From contig NZ_QUZZ01000004.1 of assembly GCF_003545695.1 (NCBI RefSeq), positions 434,001-498,000 on the forward strand: a DNA stretch of 64,000 bases, read 5' to 3'. Numbering within the stretch: position 1 is the first letter of the stretch; each line of letters starts with the position of its first letter. This stretch comes from Taibaiella helva. GTDB taxonomy: Bacteria > Bacteroidota > Bacteroidia > Chitinophagales > Chitinophagaceae. The notes under the pieces were generated by a model. That model did no database searches and was not told where the DNA came from. It saw only the letters and a program-made list of their open reading frames with translations. The translations under genes were made by a program, and so were the position numbers. Positions 19,001 to 27,601 of this stretch are shown here, piece by piece.

Positions 19001-19134
19001 TGTACGCTTGCCCCAGGAATACCTTCACTGTGCTCATCGAGTACCTGCCCTTTTACGGAAATACCCTGCGCCATAGCAAAATGCAAACCTGAAATCAACA
19101 GCAAGCTCAAAGTAAGCAGCAACTTTTTGTTCAT
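16069..19134 (-). CDS. SusC/RagA-family TonB-linked outer-membrane transporter (first locus)
   Basis: 1021 aa. A signal peptide (MNKKLLLTLSLLLISGLHFAMAQ) is followed by a carboxypeptidase-D regulatory-like domain (KGQVLDEHSEGIPGASVQVKG, residues about 28-105). The plug domain follows with EETVVVGYGSETRKTLIGG, IRIRGVGSITAGQEPLIVIDGVPA and DASTTAIYGSRGSNGVIMVSTKKGG, and then a 22-strand barrel ending TFGVNVVF. It imports ligands captured by SusD using TonB energy. A -33/-7 promoter sits upstream. It lacks the N-terminal STN domain used for signalling, so FecR-type control is not expected. Confidence 0.95.
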   Translation of the reverse strand: MNKKLLLTLSLLLISGLHFAMAQGISVKGQVLDEHSEGIPGASVQVKGEKTGTITDADGNFEIEVSADNAMLIINALGFTQQEVPAGNGGAVKVNMKAGGEQALEETVVVGYGSETRKTLIGGSSIIKEKAFKDIPMGNFTNMLQGKATGVQITGQNGAPGAPAYIRIRGVGSITAGQEPLIVIDGVPATLEAYSALNPNDIADVSVLKDASTTAIYGSRGSNGVIMVSTKKGGRKNAPPQIAYGFQYGFRSKTPDNYKMMNFGEKLGYERALGYTNNYLKPLLTADGLTSIEEAPDPGKYWNQLKPYETNWLDKILRTGRLSQHDLSVSGSSERIDYFLSLQSYSDDGISLASSFKRKTGYMSVDYKATDWLKIGQSIRITNTATNNLRDIYNAQNPFSAMYLYNPYESPYDFTAGGNNKNGYNLTSQGFNVIEALMNNPASANTIYGLSATYLELTPVKCLTVRTQLGLQYSALSSESFVRPGSILDMYTGSAATPGTKTDAGNSRFNYVWTNTAEYKRTFAQVHTMKILVGTEFTKEKLKTYSLRSVGYPFNPDLNTQDNGATPNGTTTSKAGWTLFSMFARAEYNYAGKYLANVSIRRDGSSRFGKDSRYGNFVSGGLAWNLTEEDFLKEYSRAVNNLKLWGSVGTSGNYQIGNYDALPLYRSGGYNGQVSFFPNPAGPGNANLTWEKNTVYSVGLDFGFFGNRISGSVDYYNRYTHALLLDRPLSATTGYTSQLSNIGSMRNSGVELSLNLDVVRLADVTWSVGGNITLNKNRIVKLVDGKDIPNGNTGNTYFSVDKPLDVYYMQRYAGVDPENGNELWYKSDGVTTTSNYSEAGRFILDNKSPDPKYYGGFNTALAYKGIQLSVDFYYSGGNYVYNGVWRQAMSPENVAANMASDALDYWTPQNKGASNPRPDYNIPSYASDRWLQKGNFIRLRNVTLSYNLPSSLISKVKMQSLKIYVQGQNLWYSAPGFKGDPEVGIGSTESIPAGAVVRPGALSLYSYPTSRTITFGVNVVF

Positions 19135-19188
19135 AAGCGTTGAACTTTAATGATCAGTTTGAAATAAAAAATGAATATTTTAGGATAT

Positions 19189-19219
19189 TAAATGTAATAT
19201 AAAGCATTAAAAATTCAAA
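19189..19219 (-). promoter_or_regulatory. -33/-7 promoter of the first SusCD operon
   Basis: On the minus strand: TTTG (19216-19219), 19 nt, then TACATTTA (19189-19196). The spacing is ideal; the last base of the -7 box deviates. Confidence 0.65.
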
Positions 19220-19253
19220 ACAACATCTTTTGCATAAAAATGCAATAATTCAC

Positions 19254-19286
19254 AAAAAAAATGGCGCCGCTATAACTGCGACGCCA
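19254..19286 (-). terminator. Hairpin terminator between the two SusCD operons (second of two)
   Basis: A 9-bp stem (19262-19270 / 19278-19286, one G-U pair) with a 7-nt loop, followed on the minus strand by eight T. The 327-bp gap 19135-19460 holds this, the next hairpin and the promoter above; nothing else was seen. Confidence 0.75.
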
Positions 19287-19396
19287 TAATGTGTAAAAGA
19301 TACTGCTACCTAACTAAGCTTTTGAATGCATTTTATTGTTCGAAATACAAAAAATATGCATTTTAATCATAAAAAACACTCTACACTAACAATAAA

Positions 19397-19425
19397 TAGG
19401 GTTGTCCATGTGTTGGACAACCCTA
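19397..19425 (-). terminator. Hairpin after the DUF5012-like gene (first of two)
   Basis: A perfect 11-bp inverted repeat (TAGGGTTGTCC / GGACAACCCTA) with a 7-nt loop, 36 nt after the stop codon, followed on the minus strand by TTTATTG. Confidence 0.65.
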
Positions 19426-19460
19426 TAGCTTAAAAGTATTTTACTCAGATAAGAAAATCC

Positions 19461-20099
19461 TTACTCCTGCTTTACGAACACGCGGGGCGCGGCACCGTAG
19501 GTAGGATTAATTACACTGTACTGGTAGGTAGCCGGCGGAGTAGGATCAAACGCTACGTTATCAAAGCTCATATCACCGGCAGTAGTGGGCTGCGAGGGGA
19601 AGATAAGCGTTGTATCGTCTACCTGAACAAAATAAACCGCAACAGGACCAGTGGGGTTACCACCTACATTATCAGTTTCGTAAAGGCCGTTAGCCAGCTC
19701 GGTTACATGGGCAAGACCATTACGGCCCACGCATTTGTAGACGCCGGACAGATCCTGGCTGGCATCGATATCGGTAACAGCTACATAAGCGATAGTAGAA
19801 GCCTTGAAGCCCCGGCTGTTTTTCGCCACAAACTCCTGAGTATACAAACCGGGCGTTGTATTGTCTACTGTGCTTTCGCCAACAGTAACAGTACAGGACT
19901 CATTGTAGAAAGAGTCGTAGGCAGTAACAGAGATCGGGGGAACTGTGCCACCTGTCGGGATACTGACAAACCTGCTCCCCGTAAAGGTAAATGATGGGTA
20001 GGAAACGGTTTCAACCGTAGAGACATCATAGGAGTCTCTCTTTTTACAGCCGGTGAGAAGCGCTGCCAGAGCTATTGAAAACAGAATTATTCGTTTCAT
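19461..20099 (-). CDS. Surface lipoprotein, DUF5012-like
   Basis: 212 aa. The signal MKRIILFSIALAALLTGC ends in a lipobox with KKRD. The mature part has an Ig-like region (SYPSFTFTGSRFVSIPTGG, then YDSFYNESCTVTVG) and a second beta-rich half with LSGVYKCVGRNGLAHVTELANGLYETDNVGG. This resembles the DUF5012 / BT_2262-type lipoproteins found downstream of SusD genes. It is the third gene of the second SusCD operon (32-bp gap), so it probably helps bind the same ligand at the surface. Family call from memory of the pattern. Confidence 0.72.
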   Translation of the reverse strand: MKRIILFSIALAALLTGCKKRDSYDVSTVETVSYPSFTFTGSRFVSIPTGGTVPPISVTAYDSFYNESCTVTVGESTVDNTTPGLYTQEFVAKNSRGFKASTIAYVAVTDIDASQDLSGVYKCVGRNGLAHVTELANGLYETDNVGGNPTGPVAVYFVQVDDTTLIFPSQPTTAGDMSFDNVAFDPTPPATYQYSVINPTYGAAPRVFVKQE

Positions 20100-20131
20100 A
20101 ATTAGTTACGTTTTGGATTTAATACCGGTTG

Positions 20132-21754
20132 TTAATGCATATCCCACCATACGGATTTGGTGATCGCCGACTGTCCCGGGAAATTCAGGTTGTTTGTCGC
20201 TTCTCTGTCAGGGTAAAGGAACCGGCGGGGGAAAGCGCCAGGTGCAATCCTGGAGGCTACAGAAACGACGAAGAAATTAGGATAACCAGTTCTTCTCCAC
20301 TCTGTCCAGGCTTCTATGCTTTGGTTACCACACATAGAGAACCATTTCTGAGTGCTGATATACTTCAGTTTATCAGCGTTAGAACCACCTGTGGGATAGC
20401 TACCCCAGTTGGATGGCGGCGTAATGGAAACAGGCTCGCCCTCCAGGAAATAATCACCCTCGTTGAGGATAGAACCATCGCCTTCAAGATAAGTGGTGAT
20501 GGCATAGTTCAGCGAAAAGGGAATATTGACGGGGAAGCCGCCGGTGGGTGTAGATACGGAGTCCGCTATTACCGGCGAAAATACAGATCCCACGGCGTCC
20601 ATTATGGCTGCACCATACGCAGTAAAGTTAGCCGCAACAGCACGCTGGAACAGTTCGGCATCATTACCGGTACCCCAACCCCTTACTGCAGCCTCAGCCT
20701 GGAGGAACAGGCTTTCATAGTCGGACAGGAAGATCACAGGGGCTGCCGCTGATCCGTCTACGTCTGTAATATTACCACCTACAGCAGAACCGGGCATAGA
20801 GAAAGTACCGGAAGCGCCTTCATAAGCGCCCTGCTTGTTGCCTTTAAAGGCGCCATTGGCAAAATAGAAGGCAGCTACCCTGGGATCGTTGTTGGCCAGG
20901 AAGCTATCCATAGCTGTAGAGCTGGCGATAATGTTCAGCCGGTTCGCGATCACCGCATTGTTGATCTCGGAATACATGGGGTTATAGTTGCCGGGATCGC
21001 TGGAATAAGCGATTTTGGCAGTACCACCTTCTTCAATAAAGCCGACGCCATTGGCATACAGTTCGGCAATGCCGGCCTGGGCCATTGCAGGCGCACGTTC
21101 AGAAAGACGCATGTACACTCGCAGCAGCAGCGTATTGCCAAATTTCATCCAGGCATCCATATCCCCGCCGTAGATCAGGTCGTCTTTACCGGGATGGGCA
21201 GCAGCAGGGTCAATTTCGCTCATACCCTCTTTTACCATAGCAATAATACCGTTGTATACTACTTCCTGCTTGTCGTAGTGGGGACTGGTAATGCCGCCGG
21301 ACTCACCCTGCAGGGCTTCTGTGAACGGGATATCATCAAACTGGTCGGTGAGCAGCTGATAGGTATAACCTTTCAGAATTTTGGCAATGGCAATATAGTT
21401 CTTTTCATTGCCACCTTTCCTGATGATCTGTTCCAGGTCGGTGAGGGCATCGCTATAGAGGCCCGTCCAGGCATTGTCGATATCGGTGCCATCCGGTATA
21501 TACTGATCGAAGGACTGGTATTGGGAAGCGGAAGGAAACTGTGTCCAGTACTGGGACCAGAAGCCGCCGGCGATCTGGAACTTACCACCCAGCTGCTGGG
21601 CTATACCCGCCTGGGCTGAAGGTAACAGTAAGGGTATGGATACCTGTTCGGGATTGTTGGGGTTCTTGTTGACGTCCCGCCATTTTTTACATCCCGTGAA
21701 GATCAGCAGCGACACTGCGGATACGCCCAGGAAAATTTTATATAACGATTTCAT
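20132..21754 (-). CDS. SusD/RagB-family lipoprotein (SusD-like_2 type)
   Basis: 540 aa. The lipobox signal MKSLYKIFLGVSAVSLLIFTGC precedes KKWRDVNKNPNNPEQVSIPLLLPSAQ, the opening of the SusD-like_2 subgroup. Later landmarks are GGFWSQYWTQFPSASQYQSFDQY and the C-terminal TQKWFSMCGNQSIEAWTEWRRTGYP. It lies 20 bp after its SusC partner. Role as for SusD proteins; ligand unknown. This subgroup occurs often in loci without polysaccharide-degrading enzymes, as here. Confidence 0.92.
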   Translation of the reverse strand: MKSLYKIFLGVSAVSLLIFTGCKKWRDVNKNPNNPEQVSIPLLLPSAQAGIAQQLGGKFQIAGGFWSQYWTQFPSASQYQSFDQYIPDGTDIDNAWTGLYSDALTDLEQIIRKGGNEKNYIAIAKILKGYTYQLLTDQFDDIPFTEALQGESGGITSPHYDKQEVVYNGIIAMVKEGMSEIDPAAAHPGKDDLIYGGDMDAWMKFGNTLLLRVYMRLSERAPAMAQAGIAELYANGVGFIEEGGTAKIAYSSDPGNYNPMYSEINNAVIANRLNIIASSTAMDSFLANNDPRVAAFYFANGAFKGNKQGAYEGASGTFSMPGSAVGGNITDVDGSAAAPVIFLSDYESLFLQAEAAVRGWGTGNDAELFQRAVAANFTAYGAAIMDAVGSVFSPVIADSVSTPTGGFPVNIPFSLNYAITTYLEGDGSILNEGDYFLEGEPVSITPPSNWGSYPTGGSNADKLKYISTQKWFSMCGNQSIEAWTEWRRTGYPNFFVVSVASRIAPGAFPRRFLYPDREATNNLNFPGQSAITKSVWWDMH

Positions 21755-21774
21755 GAATTGCGAATTTAAGGAGA

Positions 21775-24700
21775 TTAGAAAGTAAACCTGAGGTTGAATC
21801 CGTAGTTTCTTAAAGAGGGCGCTGCGCTGAATTCAAAGCCCTGCGCATTGGCAGCACCGTTGGAGCTCAGCTCAGGATCAGCAAACTGGTTCTCTTTGGG
21901 CGTCCAGATAAACAGGTTATTACCGAACACGCTTACTGTAGCGCTTCCGAAAGGTGTTTTGTTTACCCATTTTGAAGGCAGTGTATAAGAAATACGGGCT
22001 TCTCTCAACTTCACGTAAGAAGCATCCACCAGCAGGAATTCATTGGGGCGTCCTGTTTGTGAGGTGTAAAAGCGATAGGGATCAAACGGAGTGGTGTTTG
22101 GCGAATAAGAACCATCGGCGTTCTGGATCACAGAATTTGGCCAGATATAAGGATCTCGCTTTTCTGTCTCCGCAGAAGTGCCGGTGAAGGCCAGGATGTC
22201 CCTGGTGCGGGAGAAGAACTGACCACCGTGCTTCATATCGAACATCACATATAGGGAGATGCCCTTGTAGCTCACTGTGGTACCCCAAGAAGCCTGGAAC
22301 TTAGGCTGGTAGCTGCCGAAGAACTTGCTGCCTGTAGGATCGATAACCGGCAGACCAGTGCGAGCATTGACCACGATATTTCCATTGGGATCTCTCTGGT
22401 AAGCATTGGTGTAGAAGGTACCGTAAGGTTTACCTACTGCTGCTACCACGGTCATACCGTTAATACCGTTACCGGTATTGATCTGGTCGGTTCCTGGATA
22501 GATCTCTTTCACCATGCTGTTATTCTTGGTAAAGGTACCGAACAGATCCCAGCGGAAGCCGGTACGGGTAAGCACAGGTGTAAATTTAGCAGCAATCTCA
22601 ATACCGTTATTGGTAAGCAAACCGGTGTTGATGGTACCGGCAAGGAAGCCGGAAGAAGCCGGAAGACTTACGTTAACGATCTGGTTAGTGGAACGCTTGT
22701 TGTAATAAGAGAAGTCTACAGTAATGCGGCTGTCCAGGAAGGATTGCTCTGTACCGATCTCAAACTCGCTGGAGAACTCAGGCGTCAGGTTGGGATTACC
22801 GATGATATTACCATAAGTAAATCCGGGTACATTATTCAGCGGGAAAACCGTGCTGCCAAAATCACCGGCAACAGTGGTCGCACCGTATACCGTGGTGGAG
22901 CTGTAAGCCGGCGCATCGTTACCCACTTTACCGTAAGAAATACGCAGCTTACCATAGTTCCATATCCGCTTCAATGATTCGTCAAACAGTTCAGTGAATA
23001 CGAATGAAGCGTTACCACCGTAGTAAAAGTAGGACTTAGGTACTGTGGAAGACCAGTCGTTACGGGCAGTGATACCGGCAAACAGCATATTCTTATAGCT
23101 GATGTCAGCGTTGCCATACAGACCTACCCTGCGTACCAGGGTGAGTGTATTGGTCGCCAGGACCTTACCATTGGAGTTGGTCAGGTTATAATAATCGGGA
23201 ACAATCAGGCCGCCATCCTCGTTTGTGCTGGAGAAACTGTTGTTCAGCCTTTGCTGGATCATGCTGTGACCCAGCAGCACATTCAGATTAATGTCCTTGG
23301 CTACTTCTTTGCTGAAAGTAACCATCAGGTCGTTGTAGATATTGGCAAGGTTATAGATATCTTCTGCATAACGGCCAACACCCGCCTGGGGGCCGGCAAG
23401 ATCATAACCATCACCCCTTCCGGTAGCCTGGTCGGCCGGCTGAGAGTTATACAGCGGGGCGCTCTGGTAACGGCGGTCGGAATACACATCGGTACCGAGG
23501 CGGTTCTCTATTTTCAGCCAGCTGAAAGGTTTGTAGCCGATGGTGAAGCTTCCCAGCACACGGTCCACCCTGTTCTCATTCTTGAATTTTTCGAGGGTGT
23601 AATAGGGGTTAATGGCATAAGCGCCATAGTAGCCATAGCGGTGAACGCCATCCTCATCGATGTAATCCATAGAATTAAAACGGTCGTCCAGGTTACGCAG
23701 ATCGCGCAGGGGAATATCCCGCGGCATCTGGTACAGGTTGTCCATCAGAGAGGCAGCACCCTGTCCGCCACCCACCAGGTCGGCGATCGATTTGGTGTAG
23801 TTCAGGGAAATGCTGGCGTAGAATTTGTTTGTCAGGTTAGCATTACCGTTGAAGGTAACATTGTACTTGTCATATCCTTTTCCGGGGAAAATAGAATTAC
23901 TGTTCAGTGTATTGAAGCCCAGGCGGAAGGCCATGTCTTCATTACCGGAGTTTACAGAAACGCTGTTGGTATAGATCTTACCCAGGTCGAAGAAATCCCT
24001 TACGTTGTTGGGCAGAGCTGAATAGGGCTTTACTTTTTGCTTGCCATCGATGATCTGTCCCCAGGGTCTGGGTTGATTATCAAAAGGCAGACCCCAGGAG
24101 AAGTTCTCCCTGCGGTCATCGGCAATATCGTGCAGGTTGCCCTGTCCGTAGGTATTCTGGAAGTCGGGATATTTCAGAATGCTGGAAAAGCTGACACCGG
24201 TGTTGACTTCCACTTCTGTTTTCTTGGCGCCATCGGGCCTTCTGCGACCTTTCTTGGTGGTGATCATGAGCGCGCCGTTGGAAGCAGCAGAACCGTAGAT
24301 AACGGTAGCAGCAGGACCTTTCAGCACAGTTACTGATTCAATATCGTCGGGATTGATATCATTGCCACGGTTACCGAAATCTACCTGGTTGCTCAGATTG
24401 CCGATATTACCGCCGGTGCCGAAGTTACCGTTGCTGATGGGAATACCATCTACTACGATCAGCGCCTGGTTGTTACCGAGGATAGAAGAACCGCCGCGCA
24501 ATACGATACGGGAAGAAGAGCCCGGAGAATTGGAAGTCGTTGTGATATTCACACCGGCTACTTTACCCGCCAGTGAGTTGATAGGACTGGTGCTTCCACC
24601 TTTGCCCAGCTCATCGGCGCCGATAGTCGTCGTCGAATAACCCAGGGCTCTCTTCTCACGCCTGATCGCGTTACCCGTCACTACCGTTTCATCCAGTGTT

Positions 24701-25002
24701 GTATTGGAAGCCGACATTTTAATCGTAATCGTTTGGTCGCCATCGCCGGCTTTCACCTCCTGCGGGGCAAATCCAACTGCATTGATGACCAGAGTATTGG
24801 ATTCATCCGGTACTTCCAACGCAAAGTTCCCGTCAATATCGGTTATCGTACCGGTGCTCGTCCCTTTTACCTGGACGCTTGCACCGGGGATACCCTCCCC
24901 TTTGTCGTCTAAAACCTGTCCTTTGACAGGCCGCCCCTGTGCCATGGCTAGCTGCAATCCTGACCATAAAAAGACTGCAAGCATGAGTAGTAGTTTTTTC
25001 AT
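21775..25002 (-). CDS. SusC/RagA-family TonB-linked outer-membrane transporter (second locus)
   Basis: 1075 aa from the ATG at 25000-25002; a longer reading would include the promoter. A signal peptide (MKKLLLMLAVFLWSGLQLAMAQ) is followed by a carboxypeptidase-regulatory-like domain (KGQVLDDKGEGIPGASVQVKG). The plug contains DETVVTGNAIRREKRALGYSTT, VVDGIPI and VTVLKGPAATVIYGSAASNGALMITTKKG, and then the barrel ends YGFNLRFTF. Its regulatory-like domain is very close to that of the first locus while the barrels differ, so the pairs probably import different ligands. A consensus promoter lies upstream. Confidence 0.95.
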   Translation of the reverse strand: MKKLLLMLAVFLWSGLQLAMAQGRPVKGQVLDDKGEGIPGASVQVKGTSTGTITDIDGNFALEVPDESNTLVINAVGFAPQEVKAGDGDQTITIKMSASNTTLDETVVTGNAIRREKRALGYSTTTIGADELGKGGSTSPINSLAGKVAGVNITTTSNSPGSSSRIVLRGGSSILGNNQALIVVDGIPISNGNFGTGGNIGNLSNQVDFGNRGNDINPDDIESVTVLKGPAATVIYGSAASNGALMITTKKGRRRPDGAKKTEVEVNTGVSFSSILKYPDFQNTYGQGNLHDIADDRRENFSWGLPFDNQPRPWGQIIDGKQKVKPYSALPNNVRDFFDLGKIYTNSVSVNSGNEDMAFRLGFNTLNSNSIFPGKGYDKYNVTFNGNANLTNKFYASISLNYTKSIADLVGGGQGAASLMDNLYQMPRDIPLRDLRNLDDRFNSMDYIDEDGVHRYGYYGAYAINPYYTLEKFKNENRVDRVLGSFTIGYKPFSWLKIENRLGTDVYSDRRYQSAPLYNSQPADQATGRGDGYDLAGPQAGVGRYAEDIYNLANIYNDLMVTFSKEVAKDINLNVLLGHSMIQQRLNNSFSSTNEDGGLIVPDYYNLTNSNGKVLATNTLTLVRRVGLYGNADISYKNMLFAGITARNDWSSTVPKSYFYYGGNASFVFTELFDESLKRIWNYGKLRISYGKVGNDAPAYSSTTVYGATTVAGDFGSTVFPLNNVPGFTYGNIIGNPNLTPEFSSEFEIGTEQSFLDSRITVDFSYYNKRSTNQIVNVSLPASSGFLAGTINTGLLTNNGIEIAAKFTPVLTRTGFRWDLFGTFTKNNSMVKEIYPGTDQINTGNGINGMTVVAAVGKPYGTFYTNAYQRDPNGNIVVNARTGLPVIDPTGSKFFGSYQPKFQASWGTTVSYKGISLYVMFDMKHGGQFFSRTRDILAFTGTSAETEKRDPYIWPNSVIQNADGSYSPNTTPFDPYRFYTSQTGRPNEFLLVDASYVKLREARISYTLPSKWVNKTPFGSATVSVFGNNLFIWTPKENQFADPELSSNGAANAQGFEFSAAPSLRNYGFNLRFTF

Positions 25003-25023
25003 ACACGAGTATATTTTGTTAAC

Positions 25024-25054
25024 CAAATATACTCGCACAGTATGATAAATCAAA
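25024..25054 (-). promoter_or_regulatory. Consensus promoter of the second SusCD operon
   Basis: On the minus strand: TTTG (25051-25054), exactly 19 nt, TATATTTG (25024-25031). Both boxes match the Bacteroidota consensus perfectly. The ATG is 22 nt downstream. Confidence 0.85.
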
Positions 25055-25216
25055 GCATTATGACATCCCCCCGTAATAATTTATTAACAAAAGAGTGATA
25101 AAGCACATTTGCGGTATTTCTAAACAACAGAAGATCATCTATTTGCGAACCATATTTCAGTCATATGCATTAATACCAAAAATTATGTTAACAAATATTC
25201 ATTACGCATGGGCGAT

Positions 25217-25244
25217 AAAAAAAACCCTTAAGGTTAATTAAGGG
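25217..25244 (-). terminator. Terminator of the ABC exporter gene
   Basis: CCCTTAA / TTAAGGG stem with a 6-nt loop, followed on the minus strand by eight T, 28 nt after the stop at 25273. Confidence 0.8.
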
Positions 25245-25272
25245 CTATTTAATTGCAAATGAATATATTAGC

Positions 25273-27054
25273 CTATTCCTCTACTTGAGTTTGATATAGG
25301 TATAATTTAGCATATTGACCTTCCTGCTTCATCAACGCTTCATGGTTTCCGGCCTCGGCAATATGGCCATCTTCCAGCACAATGATCTTGTCAAAATTCC
25401 AGCCTTTAAAAATGCGGTGCGTGATCACGATCGCTGTCCTACCTTCCAGGTATTGCCCCAGGTTACGCTGTATCGTTTGTTCCGTGCGGGTATCAACTGC
25501 CGACAGGCTTTCGTCCAGGATCAGCACTGATGGCTCTTTGACCAGGGCGCGGGCCAGGGATATCCGTTGCTTCTGCCCACCGGAAAGCATAACGCCTCTC
25601 TCTCCTGTGATCGTTTCATAGCCATCGGCCAGCTGCCTGATGTCTGCGTCGACAGCAGCCATAACCGCTGCCTCTTGTATCGCGGACATATCTTTCACTT
25701 CCTGGCCCAGCCCGATATTGTTGGCTACCGTATCTGAAAAGAGGAAGACATCCTGCGGCACATAGCTTATCTGCCCGCGCAGGTTTTCGAGCTGCCATTG
25801 CCGTATAGGCACATCATCGATCAGGATCTCGCCCTCAGTAACGTCATACATACGGAGCAGCAAATGCACCAGCGTCGACTTTCCCGAGCCTGTCTTGCCA
25901 ATCACTGCAATCTTTTCGCCGGGCAGTATCTCCAGGTTGAAATGCTCCAACGCTTTGATCCCTGTGTGCGGATAAACGAAAGTGACGTCCCGGAGGGTTA
26001 TCTTGCCCTTCAGCGATTGTGCTACAGCATCCGGCTCATCGAAAATATCGGGCTCCGACAAGAGGAACTCATTGATGCGCCGCTGCGATACTGCCGCCCG
26101 CTGGATCATATTGGCCGTCCAGCCGATAGCAGATATAGGGAACATAAGCAGGTTGATATAGAACACGAATTCGGCAATATTACCAGGTGTTACTTTTCCC
26201 TCTATCGCCTGCCAGCCACCGACCAGCACGGTAAGCAGCATGCTGAGCCCGATGAACAGGTTCATTGCCGGAAAATAGATCGATTCTGTAAGCGAAAGGT
26301 TGATGGTGCTTTTCCGGTAAGCTTTCGAGATGCGTGCAAAAGTGCTGATGGCGCTATGTTCCTGCACAAACGACTTGATGACCCTGATACCCGAATAGGA
26401 TTCCTGGGCCTGGGAAGTCAGCGAAGAAAGCTCGGCCTGTATCTGCTCGCTCTTGCGGTTAACGATCTTATTTACATAAAAAATAGAAAAGGCCAGGAAA
26501 GGCAATGGGGCCACCACGTAAAGGGTAAGCGAAGGGCTCACCGTGATCATTTTCCAGAAGCAAAGCGCGATCAGGATCACCAGGTTGATCACGTACATCA
26601 GCGCGGGTCCGGTATACATCCTCACCCGCGACACATCTTCAGAGATGCGGCTCATCAGGTCTCCCGTAGCATTGCTTTTATAAAAAGCCGTGCTCAGCTT
26701 CTGGTAATGTGCAAACACTTCATTCTTCTGATCATATTCCACATGCCGCGACATTACAATGATCGTCTGGCGCATCAGAAACATAAAAACGCCGCGCAGC
26801 AAGGCATAGGCCAGCAGCCATAACCCGGCTGTCATTACCAGGTGCATCAGGTGCCCGCGAAGGGTCTGCGCCTCAGGGCTGCTGCCCAGCAGGTGATACC
26901 GGTCTACATTCCGGTATACATCGTCCAGCGTATTGCGTACGATCTGCGGCGAGAGTACCGCAAAAATATTGGAGATGATGATAAAGATGGTCCCCAGCAG
27001 CAGGTGCCATTTATACCGGAGGAAATATTTATTCAGTACAGAAAGATGCCGCAA
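25273..27054 (-). CDS. ABC exporter half-transporter (fused membrane and ATPase domains, MsbA/MdlB-like)
   Basis: 593 aa from a TTG at 27052-27054; no in-frame ATG lies near. Six membrane helices (about residues 1-320) with the VSPSLTLYVVAPLP loop precede an ATPase domain. That domain has Walker A GKTGSGKST, a Q-loop, the signature LSGGQKQR, Walker B VLILDESLSAVD and an H-loop HRI. There is no N-terminal C39 peptidase, so it is not a classical bacteriocin exporter. It works as a homodimer or with another half. Substrate unknown; lipids or drugs are typical. Confidence 0.88.
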   Translation of the reverse strand: MRHLSVLNKYFLRYKWHLLLGTIFIIISNIFAVLSPQIVRNTLDDVYRNVDRYHLLGSSPEAQTLRGHLMHLVMTAGLWLLAYALLRGVFMFLMRQTIIVMSRHVEYDQKNEVFAHYQKLSTAFYKSNATGDLMSRISEDVSRVRMYTGPALMYVINLVILIALCFWKMITVSPSLTLYVVAPLPFLAFSIFYVNKIVNRKSEQIQAELSSLTSQAQESYSGIRVIKSFVQEHSAISTFARISKAYRKSTINLSLTESIYFPAMNLFIGLSMLLTVLVGGWQAIEGKVTPGNIAEFVFYINLLMFPISAIGWTANMIQRAAVSQRRINEFLLSEPDIFDEPDAVAQSLKGKITLRDVTFVYPHTGIKALEHFNLEILPGEKIAVIGKTGSGKSTLVHLLLRMYDVTEGEILIDDVPIRQWQLENLRGQISYVPQDVFLFSDTVANNIGLGQEVKDMSAIQEAAVMAAVDADIRQLADGYETITGERGVMLSGGQKQRISLARALVKEPSVLILDESLSAVDTRTEQTIQRNLGQYLEGRTAIVITHRIFKGWNFDKIIVLEDGHIAEAGNHEALMKQEGQYAKLYLYQTQVEE

Positions 27055-27127
27055 AGCTTATTGGATTTGAAACCGAAATTCGGAAAAACCACGGCCCGCC
27101 GTTGTTTTCCAAATGTGAAAACCGCCG

Positions 27128-27135
27128 CAAAGGTA
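27128..27135 (-). promoter_or_regulatory. -7 box of the ABC exporter gene
   Basis: Minus-strand TACCTTTG, 73 nt before the TTG start, back-to-back with the promoter of the divergent lipoprotein gene. Confidence 0.65.
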
Positions 27136-27157
27136 CAACAATGCAAGCCGCATTGCT

Positions 27158-27165
27158 TAACTTTG
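27158..27165 (+). promoter_or_regulatory. -7 box of the small lipoprotein gene
   Basis: TAACTTTG matches TAnnTTTG and ends 16 nt before the ATG at 27182. Confidence 0.65.
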
Positions 27166-27181
27166 CCCGATTGGCTTCTCT

Positions 27182-27523
27182 ATGAAGGTATCTGTAAAAA
27201 ATATAATGCCGCTGCTGCTTTCGCTGCTGATGCTGGCAGCCTGCGGCAAAAAAGAAAAGGAGCTCAGCCCTGCCCGGATCAATGCCATTGCGGACAGTAT
27301 TGTCAACAGCCGGATGAATAAACTACGCAAACAGGCCAAAGAAGACCTCGAACGCCGGCTGCCCATCGAGCTCAAACCGAAAATCGATTCTATCCTGAAG
27401 GTCACGCACGACATAGGCCCCGTACCGGTTTTTCCCGGCGACGAAGGTAAGCCTGCGCTCCCCGATACAGTCCATCAGCTGCAGCTCCAGGTCAGAACAC
27501 CGGCCAACGATACCCAGCGATAA
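27182..27523 (+). CDS. Small lipoprotein of unknown function
   Basis: 113 aa. The signal ends LLLSLLMLAAC, a lipobox, followed by GKKEKE. A predicted amphipathic helix (ARINAIADSIVNSRMNKLRKQAKEDLERRL) makes up the middle, and the C-terminus is Pro-rich. It is divergent from the ABC exporter and convergent with purF, so it is monocistronic. No family recognised. Confidence 0.6.
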   Translation: MKVSVKNIMPLLLSLLMLAACGKKEKELSPARINAIADSIVNSRMNKLRKQAKEDLERRLPIELKPKIDSILKVTHDIGPVPVFPGDEGKPALPDTVHQLQLQVRTPANDTQR

Positions 27524-27601
27524 CACGTACTGACAATACAGGAACAGGGCCGTCCTTGCGGAATGGCCCTGCCTTATCAGATCGTACGGAATCATCGCGG
27601 C

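Noticed and set aside
25273-27054. Exporter dedicated to the RiPP-like peptides
   Set aside because: It has no C39 leader peptidase and is 25 kb from the nearest peptide gene; nothing links them.
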